From Podaxis mareebaensis (taxonomy: Eukaryota > Basidiomycota > Agaricomycetes > Agaricales > Agaricaceae): a stretch of 48,258 nt of DNA. Position 1 is the stretch's first letter. Each line of letters opens with the position of its first letter. The notes under the pieces are model-generated. The model was given only the letters and a program-made list of their open reading frames with translations, was not told the DNA's origin and made no database searches. The stretch spans positions 1 to 48,258 of the forward strand of contig JAEUWP010000488.1 in assembly GCA_018524725.1 (NCBI GenBank), given 5' to 3'. Below are positions 11,345-21,505 of the stretch, piece by piece. Both the position numbers and the translations under genes were made by a program.

Positions 11345-12449
11345 GAAATTCGGAGGAGTCAGCGTCGATACTGGTCCTCGATTGCATACCATGCTAGGGT
11401 TTTGCTCGCGTCTGTTTTCGGCCATTAACTGAAGTAGTTATAAGCTCACATGCGTATCTTTGACTCGCTACCCGGATTTCGTCTGTATGACACGATGGGC
11501 GGGCTTAGGAGCCTGGCACCGTTGTATCTAAGGCTGCTCAACAAAAATCAAAATGACACTGATTTAAAGAAAGCTTATTTTTGGTGCAGCTTCATATTTG
11601 TTGAAGGGAGAATCAAGGGGTTGTATCAGAATGGAAGCCCGTAGGCTTCACTAAGAGGAAATACGCACGAGTCACACAAGAACAATGAGTGGCCTCGAGT
11701 GGCTATTGAGAGTCAATGATACGCATATCGACAGGGAGATAATAAGGTCAGGAAGGAAGAAGCATCTATTTAAGTCTATCTGTATATATACCTACACTTC
11801 AGACCAATCAGACTTGGTAGCTAGTGTGGAGGGTGCCAAGGGTTTTATATGGGATTTCAAGTCGTTACATAACTCGAGATGCCACATGTATTTTATCATG
11901 GAAATAGAATCGGTACATTAATCGGTAGGAATAGCCAACCCAGAGAGACCCGATTCGACGACTTGAAATCCTACATAAAACCTTTGGTACCCTCTACACT
12001 GGCTCACGATTCTCAGTTGCTAGTGTGTTATGTCTTTATTGGTCATTACGCGTGATATCGTAGGCTTACCAAGCCTACACAGAAGCACAAACTACAATAA
12101 ATTATTTATTACTCGTGGTAGAGGAGCTGAGTGCGCAAAAGGTAGCCAAAAGAAACAAGCGTGCCAATCGTCTTCGAGTCGAAGGGCGTTGTCGAGAGAA
12201 GGCCCCGTGCTCCGAACCGTCAACTGCTAAGCCACGACAGACCTAAAGGGCCCGGGAGCCGCGTTCCTTATCGCATTGATTGACAATGCGGCAGGCCTTA
12301 CAAAAAGAGCCTACTCGCCAAAGACAAACTGCATCACCCTTTCGAAAGGCAGACAAGGACTAGGAGCGCTAACTAGTGTCTGCTTATTACCTGTCCATGA
12401 CGAATCCATAAGTTATCCTGGGGTATAATCAGTCTGTCGACGCACTATG
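11345..12449. other. intergenic with fold-back repeat
   Basis: No protein gene is recognised. It holds an imperfect inverted repeat (11821-12002) and a short perfect hairpin (GTAGGCTT/AAGCCTAC) near 12059-12077. Confidence 0.4.
11821..12002. repeat. 45-bp imperfect inverted repeat, MITE-like
   Basis: The arm 11821-11865 and the complement of 11958-12002 match at about 39 of 45 positions, ending in GGATTTCAAGTCGT at the inner side. Most mismatches are A/G transitions. Spacer is about 92 bp. The outer ends and target duplication could not be fixed. Confidence 0.5.
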
Positions 12450-13841
12450 CTATACGAGCTCGAAGGATCTGAGTGAGGGGAGGTTTGACCAAATCTCCTT
12501 CATGCGATCTGGGTCCCTCCATCCCACACCCGTTTGCGGAGACATAGACAACCCTGCTAGATATAGCGTCCGCAGGGGGCATTGCGACCGTCGGGCAAAA
12601 TTGAGGAAAGCGGCATGAGGCCAGTCTGAGCGAATGGGATCCTTTAGAGTGGCAATGCGCAACTCCCTCAGAGAGGACAAGGTCAGAGAGTCTAACAATC
12701 GTCGAAGCGGATAGGAAAGATTCATAAAGATGTGAAACGAAACTAGGGAGGGGTGGGTTATGTGATGCTTGATGAAATAAGGGACATCCTCCACGCTATA
12801 GATATCCTGGACCCTGGCTCTACAACTTCGGAGGTTGGGTGAACCATTAAGGATAGTGACAAGTTGGTCGACAATAATCCATGTCTCTGGAGCTTCGAGA
12901 GTAGTCAGCGAGCTCCAGGGAAATGAGAACGTTTCTGGATGGAGATTGAATTCGGCATAATGTGTTCGTAACATGAAGATGTCGTAACTGCGGTCATATA
13001 TCGCAATAAGCTCGAGCGTCTCGAGTTTAGGCATGGGTTTGGAAAGAAGCAGGGCGAGGTTGGCCGACCTGGCCGTAAGTCGGAGATGAAACCAGCGCTC
13101 GGATGTTTGAACCACCCAATGATAATACGGGTCGGCGATGCCGAACCAATAGTCCTTCTTGGGTATGGTAATCTCCATGCAGAAGGGTGCGCGTCCAGCG
13201 CGTTCTATCCATAGTAATGGCTGGCTGGGTAACGTTTCCGACGGTCTCCCTGTGATGAGGCGGGTGAGTTTCTCGCTGAGCGAGGGCAACAGTTGGGGTA
13301 GAAAGACCCGGAGGGGCCAGTCGCTTGTCGTGGAAAGGGACGACCACAGCAAAGGGGTTGAGAGCGCTATTGACCGCCACTTCCTGCAGACGGCTGTCAG
13401 GAGGAGAGGAGATTGTCGAGTACTTGGTTTTACAAAACCAGGAGGAAGGGTATGTAGGAAAATCTGCTCCAGGACTTCGCATGGAACGCGAGAGATGGGC
13501 GCCAAGATTTCTTTGTATATCTCGAGTGAGAAGGACAATCGTCGGTGCCGTTGGTGTATTACTTGGAGCCTGGAATCGATGTCCTGAAGAGCCTCATGCA
13601 CACTCTCGAGGACAGAATCAGAGCACGATTTCTTTGTACAAGTTTTTGGCAACCATCGCTCGAGGATCGTAACTTGCTGTTCTGACTTGGACCTATGAAG
13701 GGTATCCCGCTTGTTCCGAAGAAGATGCTGCTGGGTGGAGAGTTGTTCAAGGTCAATTTCGAGCCCTCGAATGGACGACTGTAAGCTACGCAACCTATTT
13801 GCGGCTGTTGCATCGTCAATCTCGGGCAGAAGAATTGACAT
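12450..13841 (-). CDS. F-box domain protein
   Basis: A single intronless frame encodes 463 residues. Residues about 15-60 and 75-110 are heptad-like and charged, consistent with the coiled coil that often precedes the F-box in basidiomycete proteins. The F-box lies at about residues 113-165 (PISRVPCEVLEQIFLHTLP ... TAVCRKWRSIALSTPLLW). The remainder has leucine-rich-like segments (MPKLETLELI, SPNLRSCRA, LSSLRELRIATL). It would bind Skp1 through the F-box and present substrates to an SCF ubiquitin ligase. The frame is intact and starts with MSILLPEIDDATAA. Substrate is not predictable; this is a large, fast-evolving family. Confidence 0.88.
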   Translation of the reverse strand: MSILLPEIDDATAANRLRSLQSSIRGLEIDLEQLSTQQHLLRNKRDTLHRSKSEQQVTILERWLPKTCTKKSCSDSVLESVHEALQDIDSRLQVIHQRHRRLSFSLEIYKEILAPISRVPCEVLEQIFLHTLPPGFVKPSTRQSPLLLTAVCRKWRSIALSTPLLWSSLSTTSDWPLRVFLPQLLPSLSEKLTRLITGRPSETLPSQPLLWIERAGRAPFCMEITIPKKDYWFGIADPYYHWVVQTSERWFHLRLTARSANLALLLSKPMPKLETLELIAIYDRSYDIFMLRTHYAEFNLHPETFSFPWSSLTTLEAPETWIIVDQLVTILNGSPNLRSCRARVQDIYSVEDVPYFIKHHITHPSLVSFHIFMNLSYPLRRLLDSLTLSSLRELRIATLKDPIRSDWPHAAFLNFARRSQCPLRTLYLAGLSMSPQTGVGWRDPDRMKEIWSNLPSLRSFELV

Positions 13842-15711
13842 CCTTTTCGAAGCTGGACGATATCGAAGAGGAGGGGACTGATGCGAGTTCTAATGTTCTG
13901 CGATTGCGTTACAAAACGCAGAATTGAGATCAGTCAAACAGGGACGTGAATACCTGAATGGTGGCGTTCGTACAGGGTCGCTAAATGCGCTTGGTGGACG
14001 TTTAGTGGACGAGTTGAGCTCATGAGGCATATGATAAAAGACCCTCACACCAAGGCTGTGCTCAGGTTGTGCATCATGCGGTAAGAACCGGATATTTTGG
14101 TCCACTCATCACTGGAGGGTGATGACATTGACACCCAGAGGAACATATCAGCCTGAGACAACAATGTGTGACCCTGGTCACAGCGCCTCCTTACTATCGA
14201 CGTCACGGTATGTTCACCACTCTCATGCCACCTATGTTGCGTTTCGGATGTTCCAACCACAGTTAATCTATATCTGTCCTGCTATCATTGGCTCCTAGCG
14301 AAAGGTAGAGGGATGACGGAGGAGAAAGTAATACTCGTGAAAACCGGAGACCGGCACCTCCACCTTGAGAACCCCGGTCGCGCATTAACAGCGGGCACCT
14401 TGATCGGACCTCGGGCCTCAGGTTGGACAAGTTATTGTGGACGCCTGCCAGGAGGATTCTCATCACTGTGGTACCTTAAAACTACTCCAGGAAACAATTG
14501 CGCTGAACGTTTGCTACATCGGCAACGCATCTACCCCCGACTGCTTGCAACTTCTGTCTCTCTTTCCGAACTATCCGTTCTTACATGCATCCGGCTCATC
14601 CTTCCTGCTTATCCGCTTGATTCTGCTGCCCTCGGCTTGGGGCATCTTCCTTCTCTCTATAGCTCTAAGTGATCTCAAGTATCTCCTCCCTTGGACACAT
14701 ATAATCACTGTTCTCGAGTCCCATTGCTTCCACCTCCTGGTGTAACCCCCCACCCCGTCGAAAATCACACACCTTCGCCGCCTGAGCCGTCTACTATAAT
14801 GAATTTGTCCCATGTCTGACGCGTTTTGTTAGGCCAACGATTAACATATGAGCCTGATGGTTTCCTTTCGTGAGGAAAACTTATAAGGCTAATAGGTGTT
14901 TGAGAGGACGCCACTCAGGTTGCACAATCGCCGCAAGATCTAGCCAGAACACCCTAAAGCCTCACTGAGTCCCCTTGTTCGCCGCTGAGGTGGGCATGCA
15001 GGTGTGATGGAGTTGTTGCGTTTTCGTCTCTGTGGGGATCATCACACACCTGAGGTTACTCACGCAGGACAAACGTGTTCGACCGTATGGCACTTACGCT
15101 CGAACAACGGCTTTCAGTCGCCTGTTCGCCCCGCTACTACATTGACGTAGCTCTGATTGATAAAGTTCAGCACTATGGAAAGGTGATCTTGAAATTAATG
15201 GCCTAATCACGCAGTCGACGCAAGACAAATTGACACGAGCCAATCCGAAAGTCAACAGATATAAACTGTAGTAATATTGGTTACGCCCCGTTACGCCACT
15301 CGAGTTTCTTCAACGCAGCTATCAGTCGATGCTGCCACCAGATCTCACCTCTCCAAAACAAAGGCTTCTAGTTGAATGGCAGCTTTTGAGTCCTATTGAC
15401 ATCTGATACAGAACATCTTAAATGAGGCCTCACTTGCGGACGTGTACTACAGTTCGGAGAATAGCAGAAATGCTTCAATTGTTCTAGCGAGGGGATCCCA
15501 ATGGGTATCCAACTGACTTATAAAGACCGCATGAGACCTGCTGGGGCCCCTCAGAATCCAAAGCACCTCATTCTAGTAGGTGTACTCTCATTCTAATCAG
15601 CAGCATCGAGCTGATGACACCTCATCGTCAGTTGGAAACTCTTGACTTCATTGTAGGCCCACTCGACTGGCCCAGGCGTGCTGCTGTTTATGTTTTCATT
15701 CCAAATACAAA
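13842..15711. other. intergenic, possible F-box scrap
   Basis: No complete gene is seen. A plus-strand stretch near 14430-14570 (LQETIALNVCYIGNASTPDCLQ in part) has the flavour of an F-box/LRR tail but is short and isolated. A TATAAAG at about 15520 lies some 190 bp before the secreted-protein start. Confidence 0.3.
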
Positions 15712-15948
15712 ATGAAGTTCACCATCGCCGTCGCTCTCGCTGCGTCTCTCTTCGCCACTATCTTGGCGAACCCCGTCGAGGGTGTCACTGAGCTTGGTGC
15801 TCGTCAGGCTTCCAACTGCTCCTGGAAGGGCACCGCACCCTTCTGCTCTGGTGTTTGCCCGCCAGGCACCATTCTCCTGACCATTGACCCCTGCGGTGAT
15901 GGCGCCTGCTGCTGGACTGGATACAAGGCGTATTGCTGCGCGTTTTGA
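15712..15948 (+). CDS. small secreted cysteine-rich protein
   Basis: An intronless 78-residue frame starts with a signal peptide (residues 1-19; hydrophobic core VALAASLFATILA). A short pro-segment follows with a possible Arg31-Gln32 cleavage site (ELGARQ). The mature part has eight cysteines at 36, 45, 49, 61, 66, 67, 75 and 76: C-x8-C-x3-C-x11-C-x4-CC-x7-CC, including the core CGDGACCWTG. Four disulfides are likely. Such short secreted Cys-rich proteins are common in Agaricomycetes, and some act at host or substrate interfaces, but no function can be assigned here. No toxin family is recognised. Confidence 0.82.
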   Translation: MKFTIAVALAASLFATILANPVEGVTELGARQASNCSWKGTAPFCSGVCPPGTILLTIDPCGDGACCWTGYKAYCCAF

Positions 15949-18090
15949 ATGACTCGCAGCGATTATTGAAGCGTTGACAAATGAAGAAAACAGAAGTTCC
16001 TTGGCTTGTGTCTCGCATCGTATATCTCGCGTCTCGTGTATCTTGTGCCTCTTTTGTGCGATTTGACTGTAGTGTGTGTCTCCGGCCCTTTTTGATTTGG
16101 AAAGGTGTCCGGCATCGTCCAGCAATGCTTACAGCTACAGTGCTCGCAAGATAACGAGTTACAATTAACGGTCCTCATTGCGTCCTTTTGATGTTGAATC
16201 TTGGTCGGCGCCTTTTAAGTTGTATCCGCTATGAGCCGTAGCAGATATTTACTCGCGCAGCGAAACCAAAGCACGGAGGTTGTAGACGTTCAGCAGAGAA
16301 ATCTTTGACATTGCATACGCTATCATTAGAATATAGTCGAGATAATTTTGGACATGTTAATCAGTGATCGGCCAGTGTCCAGCGGTTTAGATATTAAACC
16401 CTGAGCTGACACACCCGGAACCTAGAGCTACCATGGTCTTCTGAATAGCTCTGTAGCTTACTGGACGCACTATAACTTACTCAAACTAGCTGAATAGTTC
16501 CGATAATCACTGCTTTCGACGTCACTCGAACCTCCAATTGCTTCGACCCTCCTGGCGCAACCCCGCACCCTTGCTGGTTTGATCGCACATGCTCAAGTGT
16601 CCCTGGGACATCCGACCAGGGGGCTTGCTTTTCCTTCCTTCAGCATTTCGACTGGACGGAGAAAACCAGCCCAATGACTGGCCTTGAGAAGTCCCTCAAA
16701 GATTTCTTGTCCCTCTCCCCTCAGAGTTACTGGTCCATGTTGACAATAAGCTTATTGCCGCTTCACGCAGCCAAGACACAAGGTAACGAAAAGATACCTT
16801 TCGAGCTGCCTTCTCCCTGGCACCTCGTCTGCAAGTCCGCATAGTAACTCCATCTGAAGGCGTCCTGCCTCACTCTTTAGAGTCAACCTTTGGCTCTCCC
16901 CAACCGATGAGAAACCTATGGTTCTCTGTCCGCTCTCGAGACATTGGTAATGCAGTCGCAGTATTCCGGAGCGTCCTTCGTGTCTCATACTTTCAGCGAC
17001 GCGGAACGGACCTCCTTCGATGCTTTGTCGCTCGCCTTGTAAAGTAATGGCTCCCGTCTTTCATCCTCGCCTATTTGATCCACCCTGGAAATTGGGCCAA
17101 GAAACAATCGAACATCTTAGAAAGCTTGTCTCCTAAGCGCTCAGTATCAAATGGATGCCGGTAAGGTAGCAGCTCTCAGCCTGTCGCGCGGCTTGATATT
17201 ATTTCAATAAAGTTGAAGAGGAATCGACGTCACTGAGCCGCAATTTATCCAGAAACTAGTAAAATCTATTCCACGTGCTGACTATCAACAGAAGGAACCT
17301 CTCTCGACTTTCTATCCGTGGTGGGTAACAAATGAATCCGGCTCGGCGAGCGTGGGCCATGCACTTCTGGCGAATAGTTCCACTTTTGATCAATCATGGA
17401 GTCATGTTCACGGCTCATTAGTCATTTATGACCTCGCACGGCCGCAAAGTCTTGCCCCGAACAACAGGGCCCCGATCAAGCTTGTCAACAGCATGAGTCT
17501 CCACAGGCCTGTCAGTCCCCCTGTTCAGTCAGCGACTACTTCAGGACACGACGAGAGATTCACATGCACGGAGGGTGTGCTGCCCTCAAGCTGGCACAAA
17601 AGTAATACCTAGTTTCGACATACCTAGCTTGGGCAGCGTTGAGCAAGTTCGAGGGTGGTAGAGACGGAGGTCACGAATGACAACAATCAGGAAGACAAAA
17701 GACCAAAAATAGGCTTCTTTGCGAGATACGCGGTCCCTCTATTGATTCGGGCCTTACACGGCTTTGACAAGGAATCCTGTTCATGTACCTGAGCATTATG
17801 CACAAAGCAAGTATAAGAGGTATGGGCTATTTTGTACAGCTTTCCTGACCCAAGATGTCTCCACGATGCTCAGATGAGAACCCGTGCACATTCCAGTTTG
17901 GCGAGTGTTTAGACATTTTCATCACAATACTTGCAGCGGCGTGGATTTATTCCTCCAAGCGACATCCTCATTGGCAAGGGCTTCATACTCATAGTCGACT
18001 CTGCCTTCCGGTATTTCTGCAACCTCGGCAGTTAGCCTGTTGACGTATGCAACTGTACATATGAATTCACCTTCGTAAATCCCAACTAAA
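15949..18090. other. intergenic, no gene recognised
   Basis: Frames at 16752-16988 (-), 17352-17612 (+) and 17855-18043 (+) show no domain. The last could be a diverged first exon of the receptor-like gene that follows, but contains no clear transmembrane segment. Confidence 0.35.
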
Positions 18091-19215
18091 GTGGCAGTGG
18101 TCCAGATACGAAGGATCAAGAGATGGAAATCATCTAGGCATATGGCACATGCCAGCGCCTTCAGTCTATTACTCTCTCCCGTTACCGCCGACCTAGCGCA
18201 GGCTATTGGCGGAATGCCAGGTTGGAGATGGATGTTGGATGCTGTCAGTTCCGGCTCGATTCTTGCATCACTCCGTATTTAACTCATTCTGTGCAAATCG
18301 GCACTTGACAGAGGGAACTTTGTGCACCTTTCAAAGCTTATTCCTCAAGTAGGAAATGTTGCGATTGCTTTCTCGCATGTATTAATCCTTGATACCTTTG
18401 TCGGGCCACCCAATTAACCCCTTTACAGCGCCCTCGTAAGTTACATTGTGGTTCTCCCTCCCCTTAGAGGGCCTGATTGTCACATTGGGGCATTGCCATC
18501 TACAATTTCGTTGTCCTAATTCTAGGGTGGAGGGTCACCCGCTTGGCGCTCCGCCTTGCCATGGTGGGCATTTGGTGTGCCACAGCCCTCATCGTAGGTG
18601 TCTGTAACAGAGGTCAGAAACATTACTTCGGAGGCGCTGGCTACTGTAAGTTGCGCAAATCAGACCCCGTTACTGTTCCAGAAATCACCTGATCAATTGC
18701 GACACAGGGCGCTGGATAACGCGAAATTATGGCGTTGAACACGTACTAGGAGAATATCTATATAGTCCTCACAGTAGTGATTTATTCTTTACATATTCAT
18801 GTTCCTCGTAGCAAGAGGTATCGTCCTGACGTACAGCGACTTTAATAACGACCCAAGGACGGAAGAAGAACTAGGGGAAGAGTGTAGAACAAAGGAAATT
18901 GCGTACCTGATGTTGTTGTGAGTGCTTTCGAGCGAAGTAAATCCTTGGTTAACAGTCCTGCCAACTTCAAGTTATCCCGCTGTGTACCTATTCTGTATCG
19001 CGCCGGTTTCGATCAGCCGTTGGCTTGCTTGGGGCGGTCATCGTCCGGCTCCTGGAGCTATCCCCTTTGGAAACATTGTCTTCAGTCTTTCTGGTTTCCT
19101 CAACCTTGTCCTCTTTTACGTTACCCGTCCAAAGTTGATTACAGGAAGCACAGACTCACTGACTGGCTCGGGGAGCGCCGGAAACCGCTCTCGAGTGCGT
19201 GACGAAGATAGATAG
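18091..19215 (+). pseudogene. seven-transmembrane receptor-like gene, possibly decayed
   Basis: Several spaced plus-strand segments resemble one basidiomycete family of GPCR-like receptors (Dicty_CAR/Git3-type). They are TADLAQAIGG (TM2 region, about 18178), GTLCTFQSLF (about 18315), VGNVAIAFS (TM3), and IYNFVVLILGWRVTRLALRL with HYFGGAGY (TM3-TM4, about 18490-18645). Next, W-R-WITRNYGVEHVLGEY continues across a GTAAGT...ACAG intron (18646-18707), and YPAVYLFCIAPVSISRW with IVFSLSGFLNLVLFYVTRP covers TM6-TM7 (18973-19140) after another intron. The order and spacing fit a 7TM protein. Around 18350 and 18474 the frame breaks (a one-base shift and a TGA where Trp may stand), so it may be a pseudogene or my exon chain may be wrong. 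Ligand unknown. Confidence 0.5.
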
Positions 19216-20510
19216 GCGCGGCCGGTACACAGGCATACCAGGTCCGAGTCTACCAATGAAAAGAGATCAGTTTACGTTCAAGGACGGACGCCAGCTGTCA
19301 CTCCCAATGATCCAGAACCCCCTTTCCGTCGTCCGCACCTCATGTAAACGGTCCTAACTTTGTTACAATGGCGACATCTACTCATACAAGGGATAACTAT
19401 TTGGGATCCCGTCATCATGGGCGTTTGCCTGACTGATCGGACAGCGGTCGCTAGTCAAGAACTTGTGCAACTCTATATTATATCAACTCGTTACCCATTA
19501 TTACTGCTCGGCTGCAGCCTAGTTATTATTGTAGGTATGCACATATGCACTGGATCCATCAGGTGGCGTAGTCTTCATGTCATATAAGCTATGTCGCATA
19601 TGCATCATGGACACGGAGGTATTCTGGCTTCGCGACCTGATACACTTTCGAATCCATTCCGGGTGAGGCATCATTTACTACTGTTACCACAAGGAACCCT
19701 GGGTCGTGGGGGGCCACGCCCTGGGCGCCTCTTAATGAGCGACTAGAGTCTGTTGCGGCAGAGAGGAGTGGGATGTTGGAGGATGTTGGTCGTCCACGCT
19801 CGCAGGTTCCAAAACCTTCTCTAGTATTCTGATGCAAAGGCGGCGCCAAACGACGGGTTTCTATCGTCCGAAAAACGACAACCGTGAGCGAATGTGTGGG
19901 TTCGTAGTTACTGAAATAGGACCGCATGGAAAAAATTCGCGTGGAGACAGCTCGGGGAATATTCACATGTACATTTCTTCTCTTGCGAAGGAACCGTCTG
20001 TATTGTCGATTCATTTGACAGGTGTGGACAGGCAGCACGCACACGGCCCGGCCGCGGTTGGGGCAGCTTAAGTTGGCTCTGTTGGTAAACTGCAACGAGG
20101 GCCGTACGGCGATGACATGGTTATGTTGATTTCAATCGCTTTCGACGGCTCCGAACACTAATAAACGGTGACGGTTGAATTCAGATCCTGTAGAGACGAA
20201 GGAACAAGTACCTACCTTGGTCGGTTTCGATACGTCTAACGTGACAAGTGTGAGAAGAGCGGCCATGATATTTTCGGGTCGTATGGAAGACATGCTTAAG
20301 GGTATGTCGGGGGATGCAGAGAATGCTTGTCACAAATTTGCAAGGGCTAGGTTTTTCTATATACTTAATGAGGCGGGAGCCAGAAATTTGATTCATCGAA
20401 GTAATGCCGGTTCGAAGGCCCAGTTGACAATAAAACACAATGGGTTTTCTAGTGAAGAATATAAAGACAACAAGAGGGCAAGAGAACATCTCTACACACT
20501 GCACATAAGT
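19216..20510. other. intergenic, no gene recognised
   Basis: Frames at 19589-20095 (-) and 20175-20564 (+) lack recognisable domains. The second runs into the 3' end of CHZ1 on the opposite strand. Confidence 0.35.
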
Positions 20511-21022
20511 TTATTTCATTTCAACGTCCTCATCCTCGTCTTCGTCTTCGTCACCTGGCTTTAGACCCGCTTTCTCTAGTGCCTCCTTGGAAGTATAGTC
20601 GACGCGAACGCCGCGGGTCCTACGACCAGTGGTAACGATTGCAGATGGATCTATTTCTTCGAAGGATTCCTATATGTTAATGATCAGATCAGTCCGAACA
20701 AGAAGAACGTTCAGTTAGCTCGAGGCGCGAAGATGGCCGAGCTCCATTAGTAGTTGAGACGCGTCGACTTGCCTCGGCTTCCTCGTCATCATCATCTTCT
20801 CCTTCTTCTTCTTCGTCATCATCATCTTCCTCCTCGTCCTCGACATCCTCTTGCATTGGCTCGTCTGTGGCCTTTCCTTTTCCTTTGTTCGTGGGAGAGG
20901 TGACAGTTACAGAGTCACCGGTGGTAGTAGCACTATTAATGGGCGTGTCGGAGAGACTGTTAATATATACAAGGAAAAATGACTCACGATTGGACGGTGG
21001 GATCCGTGACGTTGGAGGACAT
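20511..21022 (-). CDS. CHZ1: histone H2A.Z chaperone Chz1
   Basis: Three exons on the minus strand (21022-20988, 20932-20773, 20669-20511) give 117 residues. The start is in a good context (GCCACC before ATG). The middle is a long Glu/Asp tract, followed by the diagnostic CHZ motif EEIDPSAIV-x2-GRRTRGVRVDY, then an acidic tail ending VEMK. Chz1 binds H2A.Z-H2B dimers in the nucleus and delivers them to the SWR1 remodelling complex; the CHZ motif makes the histone contact. Intron 2 seems to begin with GC (GCAAGT), the usual GC-AG donor, and ends TATAG; it joins the acidic tract in phase to the CHZ motif. For intron 1 two acceptors are in frame, and the 55-bp choice was preferred. Confidence 0.88.
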
Positions 21023-21505
21023 GGTGGCGGTAAATGTAGAGTTGGATAGAATGAATTTGGAACGCGTTGAAACTTTATTTGGATCCACGGCTGTCTCGCA
21101 ACAAAACAGCACGTCACGTTATCTCTCCCATCCTCTCTTCCTCCTTGTCTCAAAAACAGAACCTGTACGGCATTGAACAGCACTGTCAACGACATCCTCC
21201 ACGACCCCCACTGCTGCGTCAGGATATATACGACAGTGTTTTGCAGCTGGATATGAATAGACATCCGTTGTGCCTCTGGAACAGACGTGTGGGGATAGCA
21301 ACAGATTTCCGAAAGGATCTGATGGAGCGCCCTAAGTGGCTTCAAGCTGCCACCCATCATCAAATGCCATCATCTACCCAGATGGCCGCTCTGATCCCAA
21401 TTACCTCAGCACTTCTGGACCAGGGGGTATCTAAGGGTATCTATCTTCTCGGCAGCTGGCAACTGGCCTTTCCGCACCCATGCTCCATCTGGATTGCCCA
21501 TTATA

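Noticed and set aside
12121..12240. Second tRNA gene downstream of tRNA-Gly
   Set aside because: TTCGAGTC-like B-box sequence is present but no acceptor or anticodon stem could be paired on either strand.
19589..20095. 168-codon minus-strand frame
   Set aside because: Composition is unlike a folded protein and no domain is recognisable.
20175..20564. 129-codon plus-strand frame
   Set aside because: No known motif, and its end runs antisense into the CHZ1 last exon, which is certain.
20689..21363. 224-codon minus-strand frame as one protein
   Set aside because: Only its acidic part is coding; the ends are CHZ1 introns and upstream sequence.
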